A stretch of 64,000 nucleotides of DNA from Loripinus fragilis (GCA_964019695.1 OZ026516.1:95852368-95916367), one strand, 5' to 3'; shown: positions 42,908 through 53,780, counted from the stretch's first letter. Notes: generated by a model from the sequence alone, not told the origin. Translations and numbers: made by a program.

Positions 42908-43395
42908 CTAGACAAATAGAATCATAATAATTATTGAACTTGTGAAAGATCCCTAATTGAAGTATACTCAATGTCAATGAAAAGTTACCAGTAAATCCTA
43001 TACACTTAACATATAGGGGCTATATTTAGTACATTCTGAACAAAGAATTGCGGATACTTCAGCACTGAATTTTATGGCATAGAGTCCCATGAATCACCAC
43101 CATGGAAAACGGTATCCATCACATCCTAATGCATAATACCCATTCCTTGACAGACCCCAGTTGTTTTAATTGCATTGTATAGGAAAATGCTGTCAGATAC
43201 AATAAACTTGGGATGGATGACTCATTCTACATATTAAGGGATCACAGGTTATAAGTTCCAGATTAAGATATGTTTCATTCACTGTAAATTGATTTCATCT
43301 TAGCAAATGTAGATCTTGATGAAATGCCGCATAATGTGTTATTTCATCTGAGTCTTCACCGTTTATCAAATTATCAATTTATAGGTTTACATTAT
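42908..43395. other. Intron 7, nothing recognised
   Basis: No exon-like ORF or known repeat; a degraded 'gatgaaatgccgcataatg' block at about 43318 belongs to the MITE family of 43396-43647. Confidence 0.4.
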
Positions 43396-43647
43396 TTAAC
43401 CCTTTGTGTACCGGAAACCTCTAAACAGGTACTTTGGCAAACAGTGAAGACCCAGATGAAATGCCACACAATGTGGCATTTAATCAGGGTTTGCACTGTT
43501 TGTTAAGACATACTCGATCTTCAGAGATAGAAATATAATATTTTTGGTAAATTTTAACCTGTGATCCATAAATTCATATACAATCAACCATCCTGACTTA
43601 ACTGTATCAAACTTTATGGGAAATTCTATCGGTACACAAAGGGTTAA
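43396..43647. mobile_element. TTAA-flanked MITE with CCCTTTGTGTACCG ends
   Basis: TTAACCCTTTGTGTACCG and CGGTACACAAAGGGTTAA form perfect ends with TTAA. The centre is 'gatgaaatgccacacaatgtggcattt'. It ends 11 bp from the last base of exon 7. Confidence 0.85.
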
Positions 43648-43658
43648 GGTCTAATTAC

Positions 43659-43764
43659 CTCATCTATTGTGTCCGTCTGTGTGTCTGTAACAAAAGGTTT
43701 CTCCTCTTTCATGGCACCATTAGATTTTGGTTTCTTCACAGGTGGCTCAACATCAGCCTCATTG
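43659..43764 (-). CDS. BTAF1: BTAF1 exon 7
   Basis: Phase 2 start completes a serine, then NEADVEPPVKKPKSNGAMKE and EKPFVTDTQTDTIDE on donor GTAATT. It is a low-complexity, charged linker, as in other BTAF1 proteins at this position. VKKPKS could be a nuclear localisation signal. Support is mainly phase, splice sites and position. Confidence 0.82.
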
Positions 43765-43837
43765 CTATGGATACAAGTAAAAATTTGTTTGATACAGTTA
43801 TTCCAAATAGAACCTTCCTACTGAAGTATTTTCGATT

Positions 43838-44036
43838 TACTGTAAATTTGGAAATTTTCTCAAGGGTTTTATTTTTGCGAAACAAAGTTTCATGAAAATA
43901 AAACCCTTGGGAAAAGGTGAATCACTCTGTCATTTACTGATGTTGGTAAATTATGCCCTAGTCAAACAATCTTTTAATGCTATTATTAATTTAGCAAAAA
44001 ATAAAATTCTCGCAGAAATTTCCCGAATTTACAGTA
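43838..44036. mobile_element. TA-flanked MITE (TACTGTAAATTTGGAAATT)
   Basis: ACTGTAAATTTGGAAATTTT pairs with AAATTTCCCGAATTTACAGT. An inner hairpin TCAAGGGTTTTATTTT and AAAATAAAACCCTTGG sits at 43860-43912. Confidence 0.75.
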
Positions 44037-44241
44037 TGTGCAATCATTCCTTTTATAATATGATGTTGAATCTGAAAATGATTTAAATAATCAAGCCATG
44101 CATTAAAACTGATAAAACAATAAACTGATTTAATAAACTTGTTGTGAAAAATCAACCAAATGCTCAGCAAGCCACACAATTTATTGCTTTTCCTCAAGTT
44201 GCGTAAGCATTTCAATAATACAGGAGCATTCTTTTAAGACT

Positions 44242-46674
44242 ACGGTAAATGTTCTAAAATTACGAACACTAAAAAATAATTATTTTTCCCGCTGTTCGTA
44301 ATTTTAGAAATAACGTTAGTGAAAAAATGCTAGTGTTCGAAATTTTAGAATGTGGGCTTATTATGAGAAAAAACTGTATATATGCTTGTCAAAATGTGGT
44401 AGAAACATGTTGAAAACATGGCGATGTGATTCTGTGCTATCTCCTATTTTTTTCTTTTCTTTAATCTTATTAAAACCGCCGCTAAATTCATGTGGAATGA
44501 GTCAGTAAAATGTCCAGTGCGTGTGCGGTATTCGCCAAGTCGAGAGCCAGGCACGTGCATATTATGTCACTCAATTTACTTAAAAGTCATAAAAGCCCAC
44601 TGACTTAAACTATTCGATAAGCCGGGTCTCCTATGTTCACTCGTCTCGGACTACCGATGAATCACTACACTATTTCGTTCTTCCTTCAGTAAAACCAAAA
44701 CGCTTTCGCTCGCTCTGCCGACTTCGAATTCCAGCTAATATTGTACCTCGGACCCAGTAATTTTGGGTCCGAGATTGTACTCAAGAATTGATACCGCTAA
44801 ACATCTCGTACGATCAGATTTTTTTTCAAAGATCGACACAAAACTTTGAAATACGTAGACGAGTTCCCAGAGTAAATTAAACAAACTCTCTCTCTCTCTC
44901 CCCTTGTCGATCCGCCGATGCAATTTTCACTTTGACGTGCCTGCACCAGTCTCTCTCTCTCTCTCTCTCTCTCTCCATTGCAAGCACGGTTTGGATCCAG
45001 ATCAGACCCGAATGGTTTTAAGGATAGAATGTTTCGTCAATTTAAAAATGTGTGCATGCGATAGAAAGTACACAAAGCGTTAATGCTGTGGAATGTCCGA
45101 CTTTGCCGTACAAAAGCCGATGCGCATGATAAGTTTGGGTTTTGGGTCCGCATTGGAGGCAGTTGTAACAAGATTGGTTGACTGACCCAAACATTGTGTT
45201 TCGATATTCTAAGAAACCAAGCCAAAACAAAAGATTCGTGTGCAAACGCCGTGCAGTCTCTCTCTCACACTCTATCTCGCTCAATCTCTCTACTTTTACG
45301 ACCTGCTATCAAAGTTTGCAAACCAAGATCGTCCGACGTGCCTGATCAGGGGCAAACAAGCATACCAAGCCGGAGTTATAATCTAGTCCGACTTTGCGTC
45401 TGATGATCACGGAACATTTCAGACAAGTACCTTCTTTCAGATGCATGCCATGGGGTGATCCAGGGGGCAGGGGGTCCGGACCCCCCCCCCTCGAAAAATC
45501 ACAGAAATATTGGGTTTCCTGGCAATATTGATCCGGATCCCCTAAAAATCACAAAGCTACCAAGCCAGCATTCAATGGTAGGCCATTGACACGCCAGCAA
45601 AACGCCATTTCAAAGGTGTTTCGCTGATGGGCCGATGGTGGTCCATTTTTAGTGGCATTTCGGTCCCCTCTCACTACCCCCTCTGACAAAATGTTCTGGA
45701 TCCGCGCATGCATGCAGTGCGTGTTAACCGGCTCGATTGAAATTAAACTATCGACGGACATAATTTCATGATATTTTCTTACAACGTGCGACAGACTCAG
45801 ACGAGCCTGCGCAAGTCTGCATTCTCAATTCAAGCATTGATGGCTCTGGTATGTCAAGCATCACCGCTTTTATGTTGAATGGATTAATTTTGTGTGTCAC
45901 GACTCAAACCACAACTTGTAAAAGGCCCTTTTGTATATAAGTTTGTATAAGCAAACTAACTTAGCAAATTTACTCAGTTGTTTAACGCTGTGGTTTGCAT
46001 GGCTTTTTTTTAAAAAAAAAGTAGTAACATCTACTGTTACTTGCAAATGTTCAATTTTGACGACCAGGCAGCGTATGACCTAAGTCCTTCATGGTGAACA
46101 TAAGCTTAGATGGGCATTTTCTCACGGTAAATGTAACTCCTAATCCTTGCCCGAGGCATGTCTGTTTAATGTCTGTGACCATGTTAATGACCATTGCTGA
46201 AGGATTCCGATGGATCGAATGCCATTTCGCCAATGAAGGGTTTTAAAAATATTTGAGCCTGCACTGTTTTACGTCGATACTAAACCAATAACATACATGA
46301 ACTTTGTCATGTTCCTGTAGAAAAGTCCGTGCTTTTAATGCGCTCTTACCTTTGATCTTATCTGAAAGCGTGTATCGCACAATTAGCAGACAAAAAGTAT
46401 AGTCTTGCGCTTGGCATGCGAAAAAGAACGTCACGTGCCAGATTACCCTATTAAGTATAATGGAACCTTCTAAACGTCACTGTACGGTATAAGTAAACCG
46501 AGCATAAACGGACATAAATTTTCCGCCGAAAATAACTTGTGTTCATAATTTTAGAAATTCACTTTTTCAAAAAAAGTCAGTGTTCGATTTTTTAGGATGT
46601 TTTGAAAATTAAGTATGCGATAATTTTAGGTGTTCGTAATTTTAGAGTGTTCGATATTTTAGAACATTTACTGT
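44242..46674. mobile_element. 2.4-kb non-autonomous element with TTCTAAAATTACGAACACT repeats
   Basis: The left end ACGGTAAATGTTCTAAAAT and right end ATTTTAGAACATTTACTGT are inverted. Each end carries several copies of 'gttcgtaattttagaa' in both orientations (44250-44355 and 46530-46674), like transposase-binding subterminal repeats. No transposase is seen in the 2.1-kb interior, which is unusually GC-richer and mostly single copy. Confidence 0.75.
44890..44980. repeat. (CT)n microsatellites
   Basis: Two CT runs (44890-44905 and 44951-44977). A third short one is near 45258-45290. Confidence 0.9.
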
Positions 46675-46695
46675 GTTTTCGTCGTTTATTGTGTT

Positions 46696-46880
46696 AGAAT
46701 CGAAATAGATCAGCTCCATTGCGTGAATTGTTGAGTAATAATTCACTGTTTGTCGGTCAGTTGTTCGACGATAAATCACTCGCGCTGCGCGCTCGTGATT
46801 TGATCTTCTTTACAACTGACCTCCAAACAGTGAACTATTACTCAACAATTCACTGCTGGAGCTGATCTATTTCTTAAATA
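46696..46880. mobile_element. Palindromic MITE
   Basis: GAAATAGATCAGCTCCA and TGGAGCTGATCTATTTC outer arms; inner arms 'gaattgttgagtaataattcactgtttg' and its complement; loop CACTCGCGCTGCGCGCTCGTG. Confidence 0.8.
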
Positions 46881-47295
46881 CAACTCATCACTATCAAGCT
46901 TTGTACCAAATTTCAGAATCTTAAGTCAAGTAGTTGTTGAGAAATCTATGACATAAAAAACATCCATATTTACTTTATAGGAGTAACAGAAGAAAAAAAT
47001 TTAAAATTTGAAAAAAGAAGTCAAAATGAGGATTAGCATCTTAATTTTCATTTACACAATACACTTTGCCTACCTGAAGGTGTTCACAAAATTTGAAAAC
47101 ACTAGCTCCAATAGGAGCCAAGAAATCTGTGACACAAATTTTCATTGGAGAGAAAGAAAAATGAACAAATAAAGGGACTGATAAGCAATGTGTGACTGTT
47201 TTTGTTACTCAATACAACTCATCACTATCAAGCTTTGTACTAAATTTCAGAATCCTAACCCAAGAAGTTGCTGAGAAATCTTTGACAGAAAAAAA
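46881..47295. repeat. Direct repeat of about 80 bp
   Basis: CAACTCATCACTATCAAGCT starts both 46883 and 47216, continuing through TGAGAAATC. The spacing is about 333 bp. No other feature recognised here. Confidence 0.7.
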
Positions 47296-47396
47296 AGATT
47301 ACAGACAGACAGACAAACATAATTACAGCAAAGGCAAAAACTAAATACCCCCTGTATACTTCGTACCGGGAATATAACAAAAGTCCTAAAAAAAAT

Positions 47397-47532
47397 TGAC
47401 GCAAAATGAAGGATGAAAGTATTGCAGAATTCTGTAATACTCTTGACCTGCATTACGCGATAATTGGTCTTGAAAAACAATTTAAGCCTTCTTTTTTAGT
47501 GGCTGCTTAAGACCGGACGGTTTTACTGTAGC
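47397..47532. mobile_element. Truncated mariner-like MITE
   Basis: It keeps 'gaaagtattgcagaattctgtaatac' and the right end GACGGTTTTACTGTA; the left end is lost. Confidence 0.6.
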
Positions 47533-47635
47533 TTAAAATGCCTGGATAGTTATATTCAGTCTCAGTTGAAGGGTACTAAATATAAAATCAACACAACACA
47601 TATATATTTAGTTTGCCATAGCAGATCATTCTTAC

Positions 47636-47757
47636 CTAGGTGAATCTCTTGAGATTTGTCGCGCTATAAGCTTGGCTTTCCGTTTAGCTCGGTTTTTCTC
47701 CCTAGCACTAAGTCTGGAACCACCAATCTGCTGACACACAAGGTCTTCAATTGCCCC
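47636..47757 (-). CDS. BTAF1: BTAF1 exon 6
   Basis: GAIEDLVCQQIGGSRLSARE, KNRAKRKAKLIARQISRDSP and a split serine codon; donor GTAAGA. It matches the BTAF1 basic stretch (SxREKNRAKRxAKxxAKQ). Acceptor CTGTTTTTCAG. MITE-derived 'caaggacttttgaag' sequence starts about 15 bp upstream of the acceptor. Confidence 0.93.
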
Positions 47758-47765
47758 CTGAAAAA

Positions 47766-47895
47766 CAGACGCCCTTCAAAAGTCCTTGAAAAGTTATTGA
47801 ATTTTACACAAACTTGCCTGTATGAACCTTGGTGTGCCTATCAAGATAAAAACTTTGTAGCTTTTATCTTGATAGGCACACCAGGGTTCTTACAG
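47766..47895. mobile_element. Inverted partial MITE copy and hairpin
   Basis: An inverted fragment of the GGTTCATACAGGC family (47766-47834) adjoins the hairpin GTGTGCCTATCAAGATAAAA and TTTTATCTTGATAGGCACAC. Confidence 0.6.
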
Positions 47896-48137
47896 GCAAA
47901 TTTATGTTAAATTCAAGGACTTTTCAAGGCCATCTGAAAGCTTATGCTACAACTTTCAAGGACTATAAGATACTGATTTAAACTATGAAATTCAATTTTG
48001 CAAATGCTGACTGAGATAATTGAGAAATCGGTATTGAAAAATAGTAAAAAGCTGCTGCACCTGTATTTGGTATTTTCAAGGACTTTTCAAGAAAGCCCTT
48101 CATATTCAAGTGCTTTTCAAGCCTGTGCGAACACTGC
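47871..48137. mobile_element. MITE with CAGGGTTCTTACAGGC ends
   Basis: Left CCAGGGTTCTTACAGGC, right GCCTGTGCGAACACTG; a shortened member of the family at 785-1142, with the usual 'caaggactttt' arms. Confidence 0.7.
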
Positions 48138-48382
48138 ACACAGTAGGCTAAGAAATTGCATTTCAAATGCAGCAAGCCTGCCAATGAAAGTTCTTTCTTC
48201 ATCCAGATCTGCACTGTCAGCTGTGAAAAAGAAATTGTGGCATTTCATCAGGGTCTACACTGTTACCTTTGATAGAACCATCTTCAATCACGCCTAGGGT
48301 GATACATTTTAACTTGTTTAGAAGCAAAAAATTTCAGCATAAAATTGTCAATATCTCCTTACCCATAGTTTGAAGCATATGT

Positions 48383-48434
48383 TTTGGGTGCTCAAAAGAA
48401 CCGTCTCATTGAGACGGTTCTTTTGAGTACCCAC
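48383..48434. repeat. 'GTCTCATTGAGAC' palindromic element (type copy)
   Basis: The core stem is GCTCAAAAGAACCGTCTCAT with TGAGACGGTTCTTTTGAG. The flanks on the two sides are also complementary: GTAAAATTGTNAATAT-like and ACATATGTTTTGGGT on the left, ACCCACAACATATGTTTTGG and TTGAGAAATAAGAAAAT on the right. It recurs at least eleven times across the window, always in introns. The outer ends resemble 'aggcccccagataagag'. It has no ORF and is probably a MITE whose centre is under selection or is very young. Confidence 0.8.
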
Positions 48435-48486
48435 AACATATGTTTTGGTTGAGAAATAAGAAAATTAGTTTTCTGTTACGCACTCC

Positions 48487-48625
48487 TAACGTTTGTTTGT
48501 TTTGATTTTTTATGTCCCAGTCAACATTTTTTCAGTTGTGTCGGGACAGGTCTTTCTGGGTTAAACCAGTTCTAAGCAAGGATTAATGTGTTATGCTGAA
48601 GCACTCAATGATTTCAATTCTTTTT
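48487..48625 (-). repeat. SINE family A, tail portion
   Basis: Tail and body only (GTCCCAGTCAACATTTTTTC on plus), interrupted by a second copy. Confidence 0.6.
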
Positions 48626-48762
48626 TTTTTGATTCTTTACGTCCCAGTCAACAATTTTCAGTCACGTTGGGATGTGTCTTCCTGGGTTAAACCAGTACTT
48701 AGCAGAGGATAAGGTGTCTTGCTCAAGGACCTGATGCAGTGCCTCCAGTGAGGCTGCTTTAG
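48626..48762 (-). repeat. SINE family A, truncated
   Basis: A second copy directly following, missing the tRNA-like head. Confidence 0.6.
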
Positions 48763-49013
48763 CACATTAGAAAACAGCTTCACTATTCCAAATGAAACAC
48801 ACTAAGATCTGATTGCATAAATGCACAGGAACTACAAAAACCTGTCTATCAGGTGCAGCAGTAAAAATGTTCCACATAAAAATATATTTTCAGCAGGGCT
48901 TGAGATAACCAAAAATTGCTTTGGAAAGTCAGCCTCAAATTCTTGAGTTTAGGAATAATCAAGAAAACATTCACTCTAGTAAAGGATAAGGCATTTTGAG
49001 TGTAAAATGGAGA

Positions 49014-49223
49014 AACAGTCCAACCTGTCTTAAGCGGCCACTCATAAATAGACAAAACATAGGTATTAAAGACAAATGGTAGCTTAATGAAGGTCAAAAG
49101 TATTGCAGAATGCTCTCTTGGAGCATTCTGCAATACTTTTGGCCTGCATTAAGCGATAATTGGTCTTGAAAACCACTTTTTCGTATTCTTTTTGAGTGGC
49201 CGCTTAAGACAGGTTTTACTGTA
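49014..49223. mobile_element. mariner-like palindromic MITE beside the exon 5 donor
   Basis: The left end is eroded (ACAGTCCAACCTGTCTTAAG) and the right end TTAAGACAGGTTTTACTGTA is intact. It ends 10 bp from the last base of exon 5, so donor GTAAGC is nearly contiguous with it. Confidence 0.85.
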
Positions 49224-49232
49224 ATAGCTTAC

Positions 49233-49402
49233 AGCATCCATAACAACTCCATGTTGTTGCGACTCCTTGATTCCCGTCATCAAATCATCATCTGTGAAGA
49301 TACCAGAGTCTAGCCCTAAATTAAGATTTCCTGCCATGCCTAGGCCCAGCCTCTTGTTCAAATTCTCACGCTGATGTACCAACTTTTCGCCGTCATCCAT
49401 TT
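49233..49402 (-). CDS. BTAF1: BTAF1 exon 5
   Basis: Phase 1 start, then MDDGEKLVHQRENLNKRLGL, GMAGNLNLGLDSGIFTDDDL and MTGIKESQQHGVVMDA; donor GTAAGC. The family has RLxRQRKxLxKKLGLDMG...DxFTDEDL at this position. Confidence 0.93.
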
Positions 49403-49441
49403 CTGAAAGGAAACAATGACAGTGTAGTCCCTTTAGAATTC

Positions 49442-49790
49442 TAAAAATAGAAATGGACTGCAGGGTTCAAGCTGGGCCCTGACAGTAAAGAGAAGTGATT
49501 TCTCCCTCCAGAAAAATTAGGGAGAAGTGACAGTCAGATGGGAGAAGTTCTATGGCAAAATTACAACATTTTCTGTCAGTTTAGAAGCGAATTAGCCATT
49601 ACACATACTATTTCCAATGAATGGAAGGAAAATACGATGCAGTGGTAGTAGATTGTCACCACAGCTAGTGTTTGTGTGGTGACAGAATGAAAATGAGTCT
49701 CCCTTAAATATATATATTTTTTAGGGAGACTCCCACTTCTCCCTGGGTCCCATTTCGGGTGAAATTTCGGCCCTACCTGTATACGGCGAC
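49442..49790. mobile_element. MITE with CAGGGTTCAAGC ends
   Basis: GCAGGGTTCAAGCTGGGCCC on the left. 'gaagtgatttctccctcc' and 'gggagactcccacttctccct' are inverted inner blocks. The right end is around CGGCCCTACCTG. Limits are approximate. Confidence 0.55.
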
Positions 49791-49849
49791 TAGTTCACCC
49801 TAGTCGCCCCCTATCTAATCCCTGGGACTGTGTTTTTAAGTGAATTGTG

Positions 49850-49990
49850 TTATAAAGGGACAATTTTACAAAGGAATTATAGGAAAATGACCATTTCATT
49901 GTCATTTTCCTATAATACCTTTGAAAAATTACAAGGTACAAAAAAATATCGGGAGCCACATGACCGTGTTATATCCAAATCTGTTTTATA
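49850..49990. repeat. Hairpin
   Basis: ATTATAGGAAAATGACCATTT and TGTCATTTTCCTATAAT form a near-perfect stem, with 'gtgttataaag' at both outer ends. Small MITE. Confidence 0.65.
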
Positions 49991-50013
49991 ACAACAAAGT
50001 GTGTTATAAAGGT

Positions 50014-50216
50014 TTTGTTTGTTTGATTAGATTCTTTAAGTCCCATCAACAATCTTTCAGTAATAAAGAGACGGGTCTTCCTGGGTTGGACCAGTACTAA
50101 ACTAGGATTTATGTTCTTGCTCAAGGACACACCACAGTGATGCCGGTGAGGCTCAACCTGCGGCCCCTCAGTCTCGAGTCAAGCACTCTACCAATGAGCC
50201 ACTGTGCTCCCTGTGC
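50014..50216 (-). repeat. SINE family A copy
   Basis: Head GGGAGCACAGTGGCTCATTG, tail TTAAGTCCCATCAACAATC. Confidence 0.8.
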
Positions 50217-50350
50217 TATAAAGGTACTGCATTATACATTTTAAATGAATTTGTTCTAATCTTTCCAAGACAACTCATAGGTCCAGATAAGGATAGCTTG
50301 TGCACCTTAAATTGCTTTTACTTCGTTACCCATCAAAATAGACATGCCTT

Positions 50351-50402
50351 TTGGGTGCTCAAAAGAACCGTCTCATTGAGACGGTTCTTTTGAGTACCCA
50401 CA
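50351..50402. repeat. 'GTCTCATTGAGAC' palindromic element
   Basis: Perfect core; its right end is recognisable as TTATCTGGGGGCCTG at 50436. Confidence 0.75.
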
Positions 50403-50480
50403 ACATATGTTTTGGCTGAGAAATAAGAAAATAATTTATCTGGGGGCCTGACAACTCTTGCATTGCTCCATCAGATTTTT

Positions 50481-50660
50481 GATTAACTCTTTGCATGCAT
50501 GGTAATTTTTCATGTTTTTGTTGTCATCTGCTGACTTTTTCAACAAATTTTTTTTTCGAAAATTATTTCAGGAACACTATCAGAGTGTCAAATGTCAGTC
50601 CTGATCTGGGTCCAAACTGTTTACAAAGGTCATCAGCAGATGACAAAAGTCGTTACTAGC
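50481..50660. mobile_element. Degraded piggyBac-like MITE
   Basis: TTAACTCTTTGCATGCATGG start, then TCAGTCCTGATCTGGGTCC. It lacks the second arm. Confidence 0.55.
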
Positions 50661-51369
50661 AAGAAAAGATTATAATACTTTGCCAGAAAAACAATGAAAA
50701 TAGATGCATATACAGAAATCACTGGGGCACTGGATATAGTAATGGTTATGGCACTGATACGGGCAGGACCTTTTCCAGCTATTTTGGGAAAAGGCCCCTG
50801 GCTTGAATTGGGAAGAATATGCCGGATTTCGGAAATTTTAGAAGTGTAAACTGCTAAAAAATATTTACTATTGTGCGACATTCCGAACCATGAATACAGA
50901 TGATATTTCGGTGTAGAAAGAGCAAAAACATCCGAATGTGCCGAAATGCTATCTAGGTCTGTCTGTTACAGCGCGGCTCAGAGAGCAATTCTGGGGCTAT
51001 TGTATCGATCGAACCCGCTGAGATTTATTCTTACCTTCAGATTGGTAATTGTTTTTGAAAATTGGGAAAAAGGGAGGATATTTTGGATGGGAATGGGGCC
51101 TAATGGACCCTGGTGATAGGGAGAAAAGGTCCTTACAAGTGAAAGTTCAAAACTTCAAATATATTGAACTTCAGACATTTGAATCTTGCCAAGTATGCCT
51201 ACATCATATCAACACTTTTAAGCTTAAATGGTCAAATGTCTTTAGATAAAATGAAATTAAATCAGAGAAGCAGTTGTTTAGGAACAATCATGAAATGTAA
51301 ACAGTAATTACTGAGACTTTGGGACTCAAGATAAATTATTGGCTAATGTACTAAATTCAGTAATGACTT

Positions 51370-52040
51370 ATAAAAGGGGTAAAGTAACGACTGGTATATT
51401 GGATACAGTTAAGCTGGGAGCAATGGACACAGAAAAAGCTGGGACTTTGGATTCAATTTTGGCTAGTGCAATGGAAACCATATTGGCAATGGCACTGAAT
51501 ACAAGACAGGCAGGTGCACTGGCTACAGTAATGGGAAGGGCAAGGAAACCGCAACATCCAGGACTATGGAGATAGTAATGTCCAGGACTCTGCATACATT
51601 AATGTGCGTGACACTGGATACAGTAATGACTGAAGCACTGGATACAATGGATAGTAATGATACTGGATAATGTGATGGCTGTGGCAATACATAGGTCCAG
51701 TTAAGCAAAAATTTTGAGCGTAAAATTGTCATTATTTTTTTACCCAGCAATATAAACATAATCATTATGTTTTGGGTGCTCAAAAGAACTGTCTCATTGA
51801 GACGGTTCTTTTGAGTACCCACAACATATGTTTTGGGTGAGAAATAAGAAAAATAATTTTCTGGTATACACTCTTATCTGGAGGCCTGGCAATAGACACA
51901 TTTTGATCAAGACATTGTAAACAGTAATGGCACTGGATATGGTAATGGCTTGGCAATTGATAGAGATACATGTATGAGACAAAGTGATGGCTAAAGAGCT
52001 GGATACAGTGATGGCTAGGACAAATGGACACAGTAACTGC
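51370..52040. repeat. Degenerate minisatellite of 'ctggatacagtaatggca' units
   Basis: Irregular repeats of about 18-30 bp around GCACTGGATACAGTAATGG, with an isolated pair at 50725-50765. It reaches the donor of exon 4: the intron start GTGAGTGCAGTTACTGTG resembles the repeat's minus-strand unit (CCAGTGCCATTACTGTATCC). A palindromic element (51771-51822) is embedded in it. ORFs of 75-128 codons here are repeat artefacts. Confidence 0.65.
51771..51822. repeat. 'GTCTCATTGAGAC' palindromic element
   Basis: Complete copy with TTGAGCGTAAAATTGTC on the left and TATCTGGAGGCCTGG on the right, inserted in the minisatellite. Confidence 0.8.
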
Positions 52041-52046
52041 ACTCAC

Positions 52047-52181
52047 CAGCAACCTTTTCTTCCTTGTTGAACTGTGCTCCCTCACTACCAAGTAATGATG
52101 CACCATTGTGCAGGACCTTTTCCAAATTAAACTGGGTGAAAATTGAAGTAACATCATTACAGCCACCTTCAGAATGAGGTT
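52047..52181 (-). CDS. BTAF1: BTAF1 exon 4
   Basis: Phase 1 start completes a glutamate, then PHSEGGCNDVTSIFTQFNLE, KVLHNGASLLGSEGAQFN and KEEKVA; donor GTGAGT. The family block is F..FDLxRLLKHGAxLLxSxGxEF. Confidence 0.92.
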
Positions 52182-52710
52182 CTAAAATAAAAAATAAACA
52201 GTATTAAAAACTAAAAAGCTGACTCAGAGAATTTACACCACCCCACCCTTAAAGTGAATTCTGAAACAATGGAGCTAATATATTATATGCTTAAATAATA
52301 TTTACACTTGCCGTTGTCTTCCCTTCTATGAACTTTTATCAAGCAATTGACTTCATTTGCCGATGAAGATATTCAGAGCTCTCATTCACCCAAAGTTGGG
52401 CCAATATTCAGACCCATTCCCAAATGCTAAAAAATATGTTTTTCCCCAATTCTAGATGAAATTCTAAAGTTTTACACATTGGCTGAGCTTGAAAAACCTG
52501 TTGGCTTTCTGTGAAAACTGTTTGTTTCATTGAACATAAAAGCTACTCAGTTCCAAGTAAAAAAAAAAAAAACAGCCTGGGTAATTTGAAATTTTTGTAG
52601 GTGAAAAAATAACAGCCTTACTATAAAGGAAACATCATCAAAAACTGCTGTCAGTACACAAGATAGGAGTACATAATCAAAAATGATTTTCTTTGTTTTC
52701 AACCAAAGCA
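52182..52710. other. Intron 3, nothing recognised
   Basis: AT-rich, no exon-like ORF; 52182-52680 shows no shared repeat. Confidence 0.4.
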
Positions 52711-52718
52711 TATGTTGT

Positions 52719-52766
52719 GGGTACTCAAAAGAACCATCTCAATAAGATGGTTCTTTTGAGCAACCA
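52719..52766. repeat. 'GTCTCATTGAGAC' palindromic element
   Basis: Inverse orientation; the core is AAGAACCATCTCAATAAGAT with the compensating GATGGTTCTT. Confidence 0.75.
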
Positions 52767-52889
52767 TAACTCATGTTTAAACTGAAGGATAAGAAAATAT
52801 TTAGAGTGTTAGGCACAAAAAGTTTTGCTAATCTTGACCAATGTAGTGTGTCCCCTAGGCATCAGTAAGATTAAATATATGGTACTTAC

Positions 52890-53004
52890 CCTTCTTTAAG
52901 GCCCCTCTGGGTTCCCACTGGGGAACATTTCTAGCTACAGCATGCACTGCCTGTGCAGCAGCTATCCTGGTCTCCCAGTTACTGCTCCGTAGATAAGTAT
53001 GGAC
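52890..53004 (-). CDS. BTAF1: BTAF1 exon 3
   Basis: VHTYLRSSNWETRIAAAQAV, HAVARNVPQWEPRGALKK plus one base on donor GTAAGT; acceptor ACATTGTAG. The family block is YLRSxNWDTRIAAGQAVEAIVKNVPxW, a HEAT repeat. Confidence 0.96.
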
Positions 53005-53083
53005 CTACAATGTAAATGAAACATTTTGAGCATAAAATATGCAGGTATCAACGTCTAGCTCAGTATGAACAGTAGCTATTCTA

Positions 53084-53503
53084 CAAGGTTCCCGCAGAAA
53101 TTCAAAAACACAATTCCATGATTTTTGCATGATTTTTCAAGATCAACAATGTAATTTTCATGACTATTTAAAATGCATGGCATCCAACCTCCCCTTTTAG
53201 CGACATCTTCACCACGTTGAGCATAAATATGAAATGCACCAACAGTAATGTATTTAAATAAGCATGCTTGTAGGCCATGCATGCATTTTCAAATTATTCA
53301 AACTTGAAACACCTAGTAGCCAGAAAACTAGCTGTCAGCTAGTTTTTCTGGCTACTGGTGGTTTCGTCAAATTATTTCACAAAATTCCATGATTTTTCCA
53401 TGATTATTCAAGTTTTTTCAAATCCCATGATTTTTCCATGCATGAAACTTTTTTTCATGATTTTTCAGGTTTTCCATAATTTCCAGAGCTAGTGGGAACC
53501 CTG
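53084..53503. mobile_element. hAT-like MITE of the CAGGGTTCC family
   Basis: AAGGTTCCCGCAG and CTAGTGGGAACCCTG; interior identical in layout to 3214-3637, including the 'gctactggtggtttcgtc' hairpin. Confidence 0.7.
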
Positions 53504-53546
53504 AGTCTAGTTATTGGTGAGTAAACTCTGGCAAACATTCACAAAC

Positions 53547-53780
53547 TTAACCCTTTACTCAATAAAATTTCGCATTTTGATGCATTTGAAATATTATGTA
53601 TTTGAAAATATTATGAAAAATGGAGCATTTGCTCTTTTGAGCAAAATTAATGCTCCATTTTCCATAATATTTTCAAAAGTATTTAAAACTCTACTTAAAT
53701 TTTTCTTGAATTTTTTCAATGTTGTCTAAAATAGAAAATGATGTCATGACCTAAAAATAGCCTATGGAGTAAAGGGTTTA
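53547..53780. mobile_element. piggyBac-like MITE (CCCTTTACTC)
   Basis: TTAACCCTTTACTC to GGAGTAAAGGGTTTA; central stem 'aaaaatggagcatttgctc'. Confidence 0.75.

Noticed and set aside
51339..52166. ORFs of 75-128 codons as a gene
   Set aside because: They follow a degenerate minisatellite and partly cover BTAF1 exon 4 in its true frame.
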